A stretch of 64,000 bases of DNA from Acidobacteria bacterium AB60 (GCA_008682415.1 VANK01000005.1:248001-312000), one strand, 5' to 3'. Numbered from the stretch's first letter, positions 54,383 through 63,632 are shown. Numbers and translations are program-made. Notes: generated by a model not told the origin, from the sequence alone.

Positions 54383-55827
54383 TCCGCCTCTGCGGCCAGC
54401 GCCAGCTCCGCCTGGTCCACGTCCGCACGATCCAGCAAGGCCTTCGGAATCGACTTGGTGGTCCGCAGCCCCAGCTTCTTCAGCATTTCCACCTGGCGGA
54501 TGAGGTTTCCTCGCCCGTCCGCCAGCTTCTTCATGGCGTTGGTGTAGTGTTGGTCGCTCTTGCGCAGGCTCTCGCCCAGCACCTCCATATCAGTCACAAA
54601 GCCCACGAACTTCTCGTACAGCTCCGTCCCGCGATCCATCACCTCGCGCACGTTGCGCGCCTGCCGCTCCTGCTGCCACAGAACGTTGATGATGCGGATC
54701 ACGTACAGTAGCGTCGTCGGACCGACCAGCAGAATCCCCTGCTTGTACGCATCGGCCCACAGATCGCCGTCGGCCTGCAGCGCCATCAGGAACGCGGGCT
54801 CCACGGGCACAAACATCACCACGAAGTCGGGCGCCTCCAGCTCCGGCAGCCGGTGATACCCCGCCTTCGCCAGCCCCGCAATATGGCCGCGCACACTCGA
54901 CACATGCAGCTTCAGGGCCGCCTTGCGCCCCTCATCCGCGGTGGCATTCACACAATCCGTGTACGCGTTCAGTGACACCTTCGAGTCGATCACCAGGTGC
55001 CGCCCGCCGGGCAGATACAGCACCACGTCCGTGCGCACCGTCCTCGTGCGCTCGCCCTTCTCCGTCTCCACGCTCGTAAACGATTGCTGGAACTTGTACT
55101 CGTCGCCTTCGCGCAGACCCGCCTTGTCCAGCAGATCGCGCAGGATGAACTCGCCCCAGTCGCCCTGCGCCTTCGCCGATCCCCGCAGCGCCGTGGAAAG
55201 ATTCCGCGCCTCCTCGGTCAGCTGCTGGTTCAGCGTGCCCAGCGTCCCGATCAGCGTCTCCAGCCGCGTCACGCCGGTCTTCGAATCCGACTGTGCCTGC
55301 TCCACCTTCTCGCGGAACTCCTTAAGCTGCGTCTGGAGCGGCGTCAGCAGATTGCCCAGATCGCTCTGGCTCGACTCGGCAAACGACCGCGCCTTCTTCT
55401 CCAGCACCTCGCCCGCCAGCACTTCAAACTGGTGCGCCAGCGCCTGTTTGGCGCTCTCCAGCAACTCCAGCTTCTCCGCCATCTGGGTGCGTTCGCCGCG
55501 CAGCTCCGCCTCCAGCGCGCTCACCCGCGCCGAGGCCCTCCGCTGCTCCTCGACACCAGCCTGCAATGCGCCCCGCAGCTCATCGCGTTCCGCCCACAAC
55601 TGCGCAATCGTTCGTTCCCGCTCCGCCGCCAGGGACTCGAATCCCGCCCGCGCTGCAGCCGTGGCCTGCGCTTGCCCCGCTTCAGAGCGCGCCGCCGCCA
55701 GGCTTCCTGCGGCCTCTCCCAGCCTTCCCTCCAGCTGCTGCTTCTCCTTCGCTGCCGACGTGCTCCGCAGCCAGTACCCAAGAAGAATTCCCGCCAGAGC
55801 CGCCACCGCCGCCATGAGAGCCTGCAT
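54364..55827 (-). CDS. rmuC: DNA recombination protein RmuC
   Basis: 487 residues with an N-terminal membrane helix (MQALMAAVAALAGILLGYWL), a long coiled coil (about 25-200) and the C-terminal RmuC nuclease-like domain: FILRDLLDKAGLREGDEY, VDSKVSLNAYTDC-like VIDSKVSLNAY, and PEAFLMALQAD-like VEPAFLMALQADGDLW. RmuC limits inversions at short inverted repeats and has a PD-(D/E)xK-like core. The start at 55827 is chosen; the frame open upstream has no ribosome-binding site. Its last few codons lie in a dispersed repeat. Confidence 0.92.
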   Translation of the reverse strand: MQALMAAVAALAGILLGYWLRSTSAAKEKQQLEGRLGEAAGSLAAARSEAGQAQATAAARAGFESLAAERERTIAQLWAERDELRGALQAGVEEQRRASARVSALEAELRGERTQMAEKLELLESAKQALAHQFEVLAGEVLEKKARSFAESSQSDLGNLLTPLQTQLKEFREKVEQAQSDSKTGVTRLETLIGTLGTLNQQLTEEARNLSTALRGSAKAQGDWGEFILRDLLDKAGLREGDEYKFQQSFTSVETEKGERTRTVRTDVVLYLPGGRHLVIDSKVSLNAYTDCVNATADEGRKAALKLHVSSVRGHIAGLAKAGYHRLPELEAPDFVVMFVPVEPAFLMALQADGDLWADAYKQGILLVGPTTLLYVIRIINVLWQQERQARNVREVMDRGTELYEKFVGFVTDMEVLGESLRKSDQHYTNAMKKLADGRGNLIRQVEMLKKLGLRTTKSIPKALLDRADVDQAELALAAEAEENREQ

Positions 55828-56138
55828 CCCGCACCCCTCTATCTTTTCGCCTAATATACGCCTTTTTCCTGTGCAAGAGAGGGGCGAAATCGGCGCTTCC
55901 TCTTCCCTCGTTTGGTACGCCCTTCCGACCCCGCTCATGCGCCGCATCCTGATGCACCGCCCGCCTTTACACGCATCACCCAGGCCTTTAAACTTGACTT
56001 TTCGCGCCTCGCCGCCGTTTTTTGCCCCGGCGCGGTTGTGCTCCCCCGCCCCGGGCCGATAGAGTAGGCTTCGCGGAGCCTGAGCAGACTCACCCATTTC
56101 GGGATTCCGAAGTTCCAACCCTACGAGGAGAAACACGC

Positions 56139-56387
56139 ATGGCCGTGGAAGAGAAGGTGAAGCAGATCATTGTGGAACAACTGCAGGTCGACGAAGCCGA
56201 GGTCACCCCCGGCGCCAGCTTCCAGGAAGACCTGGGCGCGGACTCCCTCGACGTGGTGGAGCTCGTCATGCAGTTCGAGGAGGCGTTCGACCTCGAGATT
56301 CCCGATGAGGATGCCGAGAAGATCAAGACGGTGAAGGACGCCATCGACTACATCGAGAAGAACGAAAAGACCGCGAAAGGCAAGTAG
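56139..56387 (+). CDS. acpP: Acyl carrier protein
   Basis: 82 residues, acidic, with the phosphopantetheine attachment motif [14 protein letters not shown] (Ser36). Helices I-IV are in normal positions ([40 protein letters not shown]). It carries acyl chains for fatty acid synthesis and is followed by fabF 3 bases later, a normal pairing. GAGGAG precedes the ATG. Confidence 0.97.
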   Translation: MAVEEKVKQIIVEQLQVDEAEVTPGASFQEDLGADSLDVVELVMQFEEAFDLEIPDEDAEKIKTVKDAIDYIEKNEKTAKGK

Positions 56388-56390
56388 CCC

Positions 56391-57638
56391 TTGAATCGTC
56401 GAGTCGTCATTACCGGCCTCGGGCTGGTATGCGGTGTCGGAAACACCGCACCCGAAGTGTGGCAGCAACTCGTAGCGGGCGCCAGCGGTGCGGCGCCCAT
56501 TCAGGGCTTCGACACCACGGGCTATCCGGTCACCTTCGCCTGCGAGGTCAGGAACTTCGACCCCCTCAACTTCGTGGACAAAAAAGAGTCCCGCAAGATG
56601 GGGCGCTTCATCCACTTCGCCTTCGCCGCCACCCAGGAAGCCCTGGCCCAGTCCGGCCTGCAGATCACCCCTGACATCGCCGACCGCGTCGGCGTCTTCA
56701 TCGGCTCCGGCATCGGTGGCTTCGAGATCATTGAGCGCGAACACGCCGCTCTGCTCAACGGCGGCCCTCGCAAGCTCTCCCCGTTCTTCATCCCCGCCAC
56801 CATCATCAACATGGCGGCCGGACACATCTCCATTCGTTACGGCGCCAAGGGACCCATCTCCGCCACCGCCACCGCCTGCGCCACCTCCGCCAACTCCATC
56901 GGCGACTCGGTCCGCATGATCCTCCACGGCGATGCCGATGTCATGATCGCCGGAGGCTCCGAGGCCGCAGTCACGCCGCTCTCGGTCGGGGGATTTGCCT
57001 CCATGCGCGCCCTCTCCACCCGCAACGACGAGCCCCAGCGCGCCAGCCGTCCCTTTGATAAGGACCGCGATGGCTTCGTCATCGGTGAAGGCGCTGGCAT
57101 CCTCATCCTTGAAGAACTGGAGTTCGCCAAAAAGCGCGGCGCCAGGATCCTCGGCGAAGTCATCGGCTACGGCATGTCCGCCGATGCCTACCACATGACG
57201 GGCATTGCCCCTGAAGGCCAGGGAGCGCAGCGCAGCATGCGCGCAGCCCTTGCCGACGCGGGCATCGCTCCCCAAGAGGTGGGCTACGTCAACGCCCACG
57301 CCACCTCCACGCCCGCCGGCGACGGCAATGAATCCCTCGCCATCGAGCGCGTCTTCGGCGAACACGCCACCAGCCATAAGCTAAAGGTCAGCGGCACCAA
57401 GTCCATGACTGGCCACCTTCTCGGCGGCGCCGGCGGCCTCGAGGCCGGCATCACCGTCCTCGCGCTCCAGCATCAGATTCTGCCCCCCACCATCAACCTC
57501 GACAACGTCGACCCCGAGTGCCGTCTGGACTACGTGCCCAACAAGGCCGTCCCCCACTCCTTCGACGTAGCCCTCTCCAACTCCTTCGGCTTCGGCGGCA
57601 TTAACGCCACGCTGATCATGCGCCGCTGGAAGGAGTAA
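56391..57638 (+). CDS. fabF: 3-oxoacyl-ACP synthase II
   Basis: 415 residues matching KAS II, which elongates acyl-ACP with malonyl-ACP. Catalytic residues: Cys163 (TACATSANSI), His303 (NAHATSTP) and His342 (MTGHLLGG), plus Lys in GTKSMTGH. The N-terminal RRVVITGLGLVCGVG and C-terminal SNSFGFGGINATLI are typical. The start is a TTG, 3 bases after the acpP stop, indicating tight coupling with acpP. Confidence 0.96.
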   Translation: MNRRVVITGLGLVCGVGNTAPEVWQQLVAGASGAAPIQGFDTTGYPVTFACEVRNFDPLNFVDKKESRKMGRFIHFAFAATQEALAQSGLQITPDIADRVGVFIGSGIGGFEIIEREHAALLNGGPRKLSPFFIPATIINMAAGHISIRYGAKGPISATATACATSANSIGDSVRMILHGDADVMIAGGSEAAVTPLSVGGFASMRALSTRNDEPQRASRPFDKDRDGFVIGEGAGILILEELEFAKKRGARILGEVIGYGMSADAYHMTGIAPEGQGAQRSMRAALADAGIAPQEVGYVNAHATSTPAGDGNESLAIERVFGEHATSHKLKVSGTKSMTGHLLGGAGGLEAGITVLALQHQILPPTINLDNVDPECRLDYVPNKAVPHSFDVALSNSFGFGGINATLIMRRWKE

Positions 57639-57640
57639 GC

Positions 57641-57796
57641 CAGTGGACAGTGTTCAGTGATCAGTTCTCCCACTCATCTGCTCCATTGAACTTCCGGTCT
57701 CTGTTTCCCGCCTATGCGACACAGAATCCTAAACGCGAAGGGCCGGCGCGAGCGCTGGCCCTTCGACTCTGTTCACTGCCACTGACCACTGTCTCT
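57641..57796. repeat. Inverted pair of dispersed repeats around a terminator
   Basis: CAGTGGACAGTGTTCAGTGATCAG at 57641-57665 and its inverted relative CTGTTCACTGCCACTGACCACTG at 57771-57793 enclose the terminator hairpin between fabF and the Yip1-like gene, both genes ending at the repeats. Confidence 0.75.
57736..57765. terminator. Bidirectional terminator between fabF and the Yip1-like gene
   Basis: CGAAGGGCC pairs perfectly with GGCCCTTCG across a 12-base segment that itself can pair. It sits between two convergent genes. T-rich sequence is short on both sides, so it is a moderate-quality terminator. Confidence 0.65.
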
Positions 57797-58556
57797 ACCC
57801 AGCGATCGCCCGCCAGCCCACGCTGGCGATCACAATCACCGCCCACCAGCCAAAGGAGGCGATGTACCCCGCGCTGCGCTTCACCCCCGCCACCATCGAC
57901 GTCCCAATCCCCACCAGGGCCAGCGTCCAGATGGTGATCACATCCAGCGACGTAGCCAGCGTGTACAGAGCGGGATTGGTGTCGGTCGGGCTCAGGAACG
58001 CCCCCAGGTTGGTAGGCGCGAAGTTGCTGATGTTGAATGACTCCGGCGCGGACCCGGCGTAGATCACGATAATCCCGAGGATTGTCTTGATCACCGACGG
58101 CATCATGGCGTACATCCACACCGCTAGCACGCTGCCGAACTTTGCCTTGCCGCCAAACCCGAAGTTGATCGTCCCCAGCATCACCGCCGAGATCACGATC
58201 CCCATCATCAGCACAAACAGCGGCGACGCCGCGAAGATGCCCTCCGTCACGTACGCCGAGATCTTCATCTGGCTCTCGCGCTGCTCCGCCGAGAGATTCT
58301 GCATGCGCTCTTCCGCCTTGGGATTCAACTTGATCTGGTTCTCGGAGACCTGGCGCATGCCGATCTTGGAGTTCACCACGAAAAAGAAAACGTAGCCGAG
58401 AACCAGCATGATAAGAAACGGCAGCCACCAGCTGCGGTGGCCGTTTTTGATATCCGTAAAGGTCTTCGACGGAGCGGTGAACACATCCATTACCCGCTCC
58501 ATCTGACTCAGCTGCGGTGTTCCCTCGGCCGTCGGTTGCACACTTGTATCAGTCAT
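57795..58556 (-). CDS. Yip1-domain membrane protein
   Basis: 253 residues with a cytoplasmic N-terminus (MERVMDVFTAPSKTFTDIKN) and about five transmembrane helices: WLPFLIMLVLGYVFFFVV, FVLMMGIVISAVMLG, VLAVWMYAMMPSVIKTILGIIVIYA, and two near the C-terminus. The AP-x-F-xx-I-x-N lead-in and the MMPSVI segment are typical of the bacterial Yip1 (PF04893) family. Function in bacteria is unknown. Confidence 0.85.
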   Translation of the reverse strand: MTDTSVQPTAEGTPQLSQMERVMDVFTAPSKTFTDIKNGHRSWWLPFLIMLVLGYVFFFVVNSKIGMRQVSENQIKLNPKAEERMQNLSAEQRESQMKISAYVTEGIFAASPLFVLMMGIVISAVMLGTINFGFGGKAKFGSVLAVWMYAMMPSVIKTILGIIVIYAGSAPESFNISNFAPTNLGAFLSPTDTNPALYTLATSLDVITIWTLALVGIGTSMVAGVKRSAGYIASFGWWAVIVIASVGWRAIAG

Positions 58557-58830
58557 CTCCGCCTCGCTCGCATGTTGTGAGCCGGTTTGTCATATCCCGC
58601 TCTCATTTGCGGGTCATCTGCCATGCACCGCGCGGCTCATCGGTGGCACAGCCGCCCAGGCCCTGCCGCCGGCAAGCGTACGAACAGGCCCAAAGGTTTG
58701 CAGTGCGATCGCTCGCATTCTAACCCGAACCCGAAGCTTCTGCCGTGAATTTCAGCGGCTCTGCCCCTCGCAGCAGTAAGCGGGCGGCCCCCGGGCTTGC
58801 GATTCCCTGCCTCTAGAGTGGTTGGCCCGC
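58557..58830. other. Intergenic region, nothing resolved
   Basis: About 274 bases between two minus-strand genes. It presumably holds the promoter of the Yip1-like gene. No open frame, hairpin or known element stands out. Confidence 0.4.
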
Positions 58831-59334
58831 TTAGAACTTCTTTACTTCTAAGTGGAAGACCTTGTCGGGCGGGAGACTGTGGGGATGCAGGAAGCGCGTC
58901 ACCTTCGGATGTTGAGAAGCCGCCTTCACGAAGGCCGCGTGGTTCAGGATCGAGCTGGGCGCGACGTCGAAGACGAAATGCGTGCTCGAGGTATGCATCA
59001 GGTGCTTTTGGCCGCCATGCCCGATTTCCTTGGTGATCGCATCTCGCATGGCATCGGACATGTGCCGAAGAACCTCCGGCATCGGTTTCGATTTCATCTC
59101 CTCCTCGAAGATAGCGATCGCCTTGCCCCCGGGGCCATGCCCATAGAGCGCCTTCGCCGCGGCAGCCCCATGAAGCTTGTAATAGTCAACGAGGACCTTC
59201 GCCTGCTCATCAAAGGTTCGGCCGACATCAGAGACCCGCGCCGTTGTCAGCCCCGCCGAGCGCAGAATCTCCTGCAGCACGTTGGCTGCAGCATGGGGAA
59301 GCAATTGACCGGTTAAAATCGGCATCTTTTCCAC
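58831..59334 (-). CDS. M15-like (DD-peptidase-like) protein
   Basis: A 167-residue protein, without a clear signal peptide. Landmarks TARVSDVGRTFDEQAKVLVDYY and TSSTHFVFDV resemble the Hedgehog/DD-peptidase fold (M15): an R-x-x-x-Q-A helix and an H-x3-D metal motif, with a later C-terminal FHLEV strand that may supply the third ligand (His). It could trim peptidoglycan peptides, but the zinc site is not fully canonical, and a phage-lysin-like origin is possible. It precedes a second M15-like gene on the same strand. Confidence 0.55.
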   Translation of the reverse strand: MEKMPILTGQLLPHAAANVLQEILRSAGLTTARVSDVGRTFDEQAKVLVDYYKLHGAAAAKALYGHGPGGKAIAIFEEEMKSKPMPEVLRHMSDAMRDAITKEIGHGGQKHLMHTSSTHFVFDVAPSSILNHAAFVKAASQHPKVTRFLHPHSLPPDKVFHLEVKKF

Positions 59335-59472
59335 TCCCTGGCATTGATTCTTGTGAGGCGACCATTATGCCAGAACGTTCTTTTTCAGGGACAGAGTGGA
59401 TTTTGGAATAGGCTGCCAAACCCTGAGGTCGCCGCCCGTCCGCAACGGCGACTGAGTGAGGGTGCGCCGGTC

Positions 59473-60399
59473 CTACAGGTCGCGCGAAGCCACCTGCGAG
59501 GGCCCGGGCCGGTGCTTGCGCGCCTGTTTCTCCTCTGAAGCGGGAGGAGGCGGCGTGGCGTAGTTCTTGTAGACCGTGATGTGGAAGCAGCGCTGGCGGA
59601 ACTCCTCCTCCACATCGATCATGCCGGCCACCTGGAGCGGCATCAGCCAGGAACGCATCCAGTTCAGCTCCGCCCGGTTCATTCCGCTTTTGGCCACATC
59701 CACCGTCGCGCCAGTCAGGTGCGGGCTCACAATATCGCCCTCCGCCGCCGCCGCGTTGCCGTTGGTCATCATCAGCTGCTTCTGGTACTCGACCGTGCGG
59801 ACCGCCGAGCTGATCTGGATGGCATGACCAAACCGCGCCGCATGCGCCTTGGCCAGGTCGCCCAGGAAGTCTGCCGTCCAGGGACGGCAGTACTTGTGCG
59901 TATCGGGGAGATTGTCGTTGATGGCCAGTTGCGCCGAGACCGGCACGGGAACCAGCAGCTTCTGGGCGATGCGATCGGCGAGGTCGTCCTCGTCCAGGAT
60001 CCTCTCCAGGCCTTCGGCATCGGCCATCTCGTTCTGGCGGGCAAGCGACTCGGACGACCCGATCAGCGGAGAGACAGCAATGAGGCGATGACGGCTGCGC
60101 AGCACCACCGGCTCGGCTACCGGCCCTTCGGCGATGCGGCGAACCGCCCGTCCATGCCGGGTCGCGCGCCCCTGCGCGCTCCGCCGCGAAGTGGACGACC
60201 GGTGCGATGCTGCCGTTCCACGCTTGCGCGTAGCCGCTGCAGCCGCGTGCTTTCCTTGATTATGAGCGGGAGTCACCGCGCGCCGGTGCGGTTTCGCGAG
60301 CCGCGCGGGCGATGCGAGATCGGCTGCTGCGCCCGACACACTTGCTGCCAGAAACAGAGCTATAAGCCCGAATACTATAAATACGTTTCGCAACATCAT
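59473..60399 (-). CDS. Secreted DUF5715/M15-like protein
   Basis: 308 residues: a signal or signal-anchor (about 5-25), a long basic Ala/Arg-rich linker (about 30-100) and a C-terminal domain (about 165-285) with ISSAVRTVEYQKQLM, SPHLTGATVDVAKSGM (S-x-H-x6-D pattern) and CFHITVYKNY (third His). These are the metal ligands of M15-type DD-peptidases as seen in DUF5715. It probably acts on peptidoglycan in the periplasm. The linker is atypically long and basic. The partner gene downstream (58831) also looks M15-like. Confidence 0.8.
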   Translation of the reverse strand: MMLRNVFIVFGLIALFLAASVSGAAADLASPARLAKPHRRAVTPAHNQGKHAAAAATRKRGTAASHRSSTSRRSAQGRATRHGRAVRRIAEGPVAEPVVLRSRHRLIAVSPLIGSSESLARQNEMADAEGLERILDEDDLADRIAQKLLVPVPVSAQLAINDNLPDTHKYCRPWTADFLGDLAKAHAARFGHAIQISSAVRTVEYQKQLMMTNGNAAAAEGDIVSPHLTGATVDVAKSGMNRAELNWMRSWLMPLQVAGMIDVEEEFRQRCFHITVYKNYATPPPPASEEKQARKHRPGPSQVASRDL

Positions 60400-61101
60400 C
60401 TGAGGATCGGCGAAGTCCGGGTCCCCACGACAGGATCTTGATTTGTCGGGTGATCAGAAACCAGAGCAGTTTCAGTGTACATGCCTGACTGAATCCGGTC
60501 GAGTTCCCAGGCGGGTGCGCTTGCGTCCGATAACGCGGCGGTTTCATCCCACACCCGAAGTGCCTTTGCCCCCGGTTCCCGAAGCTACCTCGCGGCTCAA
60601 TAGAGGCAGCCTCGCCCGGCCGACGGGACCGGCAACTTAGTGGAGCGTTTCAGACCTGTATTCGGGGACCGAGCGCGCCTTTTCGCCGAAGATTCGCCTT
60701 CTTGGGGATCTGGAGCAAACGGGTCTTTTTACTACAATTGCAGTACGATTTCACCTCGTTATTTCGCCTTTTATTCTCTTTTTTTTGGATTCGAGCCGGA
60801 TTTACCACCCTGCGTAGCAGTCGCGCTCAGCAGCGCAGACTTCCGGCTCCAGCAGGAGAAGACCTGCCGCAGCAGGAATGACGGGGTCCGGAGCGTGCCG
60901 GGAACCTGCGATATGCACTAAAAACAGGGCATAACAGCCCGGTGAAAACCCTGTTCCCTATTCCCTGTTCCCTGTTCCCTGTTCCCTGTTCCCTTGTAAT
61001 TGTCATTCCAATGTCACTTCTCGCCCTGCCGGCTGCCCAACGTCTAACTCTCTGGTGCAACATAGAGTTTGGGCCATTTCCGTTCCAGTCGGGGAGTGAA
61101 C
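60400..61101. other. Large intergenic region before the second two-component operon
   Basis: About 702 bases. The left half is GC-rich with no convincing gene. The middle (about 60710-60790) is AT-rich with several T-runs. 60948-60994 is a tandem CCCTGTT repeat. The right end (about 60995-61101) leads into the response-regulator gene and should contain its promoter. An open frame at 60640-60921 has no ribosome-binding site and no family-like sequence, so I do not call it a gene. Confidence 0.5.
60948..60994. repeat. Tandem repeat of CCCTGTT
   Basis: Six to seven copies of the 7-base unit CCCTGTT (one changed to CCCTATT) lie upstream of the response-regulator gene. This is the same unit found at 54346-54382, here more regular. 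It could arise by slippage or belong to the dispersed repeat family. Confidence 0.85.
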
Positions 61102-61791
61102 ATGGGTGAGGAGTTGGGCACGATCCTGATCGTCGAAGACGATCCGCGCATGCAGAAGGTGCTGCACCGCCTGTTTCATGAGCAGGGATACCGGACCCAG
61201 GTAGCGGGGGACGGGCAGGCCGGATTTGACGCGTTCCGGTCCAGTTCGCCGGTGGCGGTGGTGCTCGACCTGATCCTTCCCCAGATGTCGGGGCGCGAGG
61301 TCTGCCGCAAGATAAAGAGCGTCTCTCCGGACACGCCCGTGCTCATACTGAGCGCGGTCAGCGAGGTGGTTGACAAGGTGCTGCTGCTGGAGCTGGGCGC
61401 GGAAGACTACATTACCAAGCCGTTCAGCCCCCGGGAGCTGCTGGCCCGGGTGCAGTCGCACATCCGGCGGCGCAGGAAGACGGAGCCGGTGTCGACCTAC
61501 CGGTTCGGGTCGTGCGAGATCGACTTCCTCAAGATGACCGCGAGCCGCTCCGGCATTCCCATCACCCTCACCGCGCACGAGTTCAAGCTGCTGAAGTTCT
61601 TCACGGCGAACCCGGACCGGGTGCTCAGCCGCGATGAGCTGCTCAATGATGTGTGGGGCTACAATTCCTATCCAACGACGCGAACCGTCGACAACCAGAT
61701 TCTGAAGCTGCGCCAGAAGCTGGAGGTCGACCCAGCCAATCCCCGCCACCTGCAGACGATCTACGGGGCGGGGTACAAGTTCGCCCCGTGA
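61102..61791 (+). CDS. OmpR/PhoB-family response regulator (second system)
   Basis: 229 residues from an ATG preceded by GGGGAGTG. The receiver domain (about 1-125) has the acidic pair in LIVEDDP, phospho-acceptor Asp56 in VVLDLILP and Lys in ITKPF. The winged helix (about 135-229) has ITLTAHEFKLLKFF and ends IYGAGYKF. The partner kinase follows 38 bases later, an unusual regulator-first order compared with the operon at the left edge. Confidence 0.94.
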   Translation: MGEELGTILIVEDDPRMQKVLHRLFHEQGYRTQVAGDGQAGFDAFRSSSPVAVVLDLILPQMSGREVCRKIKSVSPDTPVLILSAVSEVVDKVLLLELGAEDYITKPFSPRELLARVQSHIRRRRKTEPVSTYRFGSCEIDFLKMTASRSGIPITLTAHEFKLLKFFTANPDRVLSRDELLNDVWGYNSYPTTRTVDNQILKLRQKLEVDPANPRHLQTIYGAGYKFAP

Positions 61792-61829
61792 GCTCCTTTC
61801 CGCGCTCGCGCCGGAACCGGTAGGAATCC

Positions 61830-63602
61830 ATGTCGATCGTCCGCAGTGTTCGAACCCGCGTCCTGCTGGTCTCGGTACTGATTGCTGTCGTGTTGACGGT
61901 GACCGGCGGGAGCCTGCTTATCGTGCGAGACCGGGTGCGGCGGCACGTGGAGGCGGAGCTCTCCTCGGATCTGACCCAGTCGCTGAGCACGTTCGAAAAC
62001 CTGCAGCGGCAGCTCCGGGAGTCCCTCACGCACGAGAATGCGCTGCTGGCCGACCTGCCGACTCTCAAGGCGCTGATGACCACCAACGACCGGGCCACCA
62101 TCGCGGACGGCGCGGTGCGGCCCTGGAAGCTGGCGGGGGGAGATCTTTTCGCGCTCGCCGACAGTCACACCCGGGTGATGGCGGTGTTCACCCGGGAGAC
62201 GCCGCCAGGCCCGGAGCTGACGGGGGCGGTGGAGCAGATTATCTCCCGGCCGGCCCAGCACTACCTCTCGTCGGGGGGACGGCTCTTCGACATCGCGGTG
62301 CGGCCCCTGTACTTCGGGGATGAGGTCAACGGGTCGCTGCTGGGGTATGTGGTCACCGGATATCGCATCGACACCGCGGTGCTCAGCCTGATCAGCCACG
62401 CCTCCGAGGACGACGCCGCGTTCTTCTCCGGCGGGCAGATCGTGGCCAGCACTCTTCCTCATGCGCTGCAGCAGGAGCTAACCGCCAAACGGGGCCGCCT
62501 GGGAACAGGCGGGCACGTAGCCGAGGTGGAGCTGGGAGGAAAGAGGTACCTTGCGACGGATACCGACCTGAGCGCGGAGTCCCTGGGCGACCTGAAGCTG
62601 GTGATCTTGAAGTCGTTCGAGCCGGCGGAAGAATCGATCCGCGAGATCAACCGCCTGGTGGTGCTGCTGGGTGTGGGCGCGGTAGTCCTCGGCTCGCTTC
62701 TGATGATCGTTCTTTCACGGATAGTGACCAAGCCGCTGGAGACGCTGGCGCAGGGGGTCAAGGCGTTCGGGCTGGGCGATCCCAAGCATCGTCTGCCGGA
62801 GAACGGCACGCGCGAGGTGCTGGAGCTCAGCGATGCCTTTGGCCGCATGCGGGATGAGATCCAGGCGAGTCATCGCGCCCTGCTGGATGCCGAACGACTG
62901 GCCACGATCGGGAGCATGGCGAGCTCTGTTTCGCACGATCTGCGGCATTACCTGGCGGCGGTGTTTGCCAACGCGGAGTTTCTTTCGTCGTCGAAGCTGA
63001 ACCCGCAAGAGCGGGGGGAACTCCTGAGCGATATCCAGGTAGCGGTGGACGGCGCGACGGAGCTGCTGGATTCGCTGCTGATCCTGAGCAAGGGCGGGGC
63101 GGCGTTTCATCGCGAGCCGGGATCGGTGCTGCGGATCGCGGAGAAGGCCGTGTCGCTGCTGCGGTCGCATCCCGAGGCGGAGGGAATCACGCTACGCCTG
63201 GAGTGCGATGACGACGAGGGGGCGAGCGCGCTGGTGGACGCCAAGCAGATGCAGCGCGCAATTTACAATCTGCTGTTGAATGCCTGCCAATCCGCGCATA
63301 CGACGGGGGGTCCGCGGGTGGTTGTTCTTTCCATCGCCGGGAAGGAACAAACGATCGCGATATCGGTTACGGACTCCGGACCGGGTGTGCCCGACCATAT
63401 TCGCGCTTCGCTCTTTCAGCCGTTTGTGAGCGATGGAAAGCAGAGCGGAACCGGACTGGGGTTGACGCTGGCGGACGCGGTGGCACGGGAACATGGCGGG
63501 ACAGTAACCCTGGTGAGCAGCAAGCCGGGCGAGACGGTCTTCCGGCTGACGTTGCAGCGGGCGCTTTCCGGAAAGGACGCGAAGCTCGCGTCGGGGCGCT
63601 AA
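61830..63602 (+). CDS. Membrane histidine kinase with HAMP domain (second system)
   Basis: A 590-residue sensor kinase. The N-terminal TM helix (about 10-30) is followed by a periplasmic sensor domain (about 35-275) and a second TM helix (about 275-300), then a HAMP domain (TKPLETLAQGVKAFGLGD), a short dimerisation region with His369 in SVSHDLRHYLAAVFANAEFL, and a catalytic ATPase domain with NLLLNACQSAH, DSGPGVPD and GTGLGLTLADAVAREHGG. The SHDLRH motif differs from the SHELRTP class and is closer to NtrB/AtoS-like kinases. The periplasmic domain may be a CACHE type; the signal is unknown. Confidence 0.92.
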   Translation: MSIVRSVRTRVLLVSVLIAVVLTVTGGSLLIVRDRVRRHVEAELSSDLTQSLSTFENLQRQLRESLTHENALLADLPTLKALMTTNDRATIADGAVRPWKLAGGDLFALADSHTRVMAVFTRETPPGPELTGAVEQIISRPAQHYLSSGGRLFDIAVRPLYFGDEVNGSLLGYVVTGYRIDTAVLSLISHASEDDAAFFSGGQIVASTLPHALQQELTAKRGRLGTGGHVAEVELGGKRYLATDTDLSAESLGDLKLVILKSFEPAEESIREINRLVVLLGVGAVVLGSLLMIVLSRIVTKPLETLAQGVKAFGLGDPKHRLPENGTREVLELSDAFGRMRDEIQASHRALLDAERLATIGSMASSVSHDLRHYLAAVFANAEFLSSSKLNPQERGELLSDIQVAVDGATELLDSLLILSKGGAAFHREPGSVLRIAEKAVSLLRSHPEAEGITLRLECDDDEGASALVDAKQMQRAIYNLLLNACQSAHTTGGPRVVVLSIAGKEQTIAISVTDSGPGVPDHIRASLFQPFVSDGKQSGTGLGLTLADAVAREHGGTVTLVSSKPGETVFRLTLQRALSGKDAKLASGR

Positions 63603-63632
63603 CGACCCCGTTCGAAGGAGGAACTCCAGTGA

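Noticed and set aside
60640..60921. Possible small gene (93 codons) upstream of the second response regulator
   Set aside because: No start signal; crosses an AT-rich T-run segment and reads as composition-driven.
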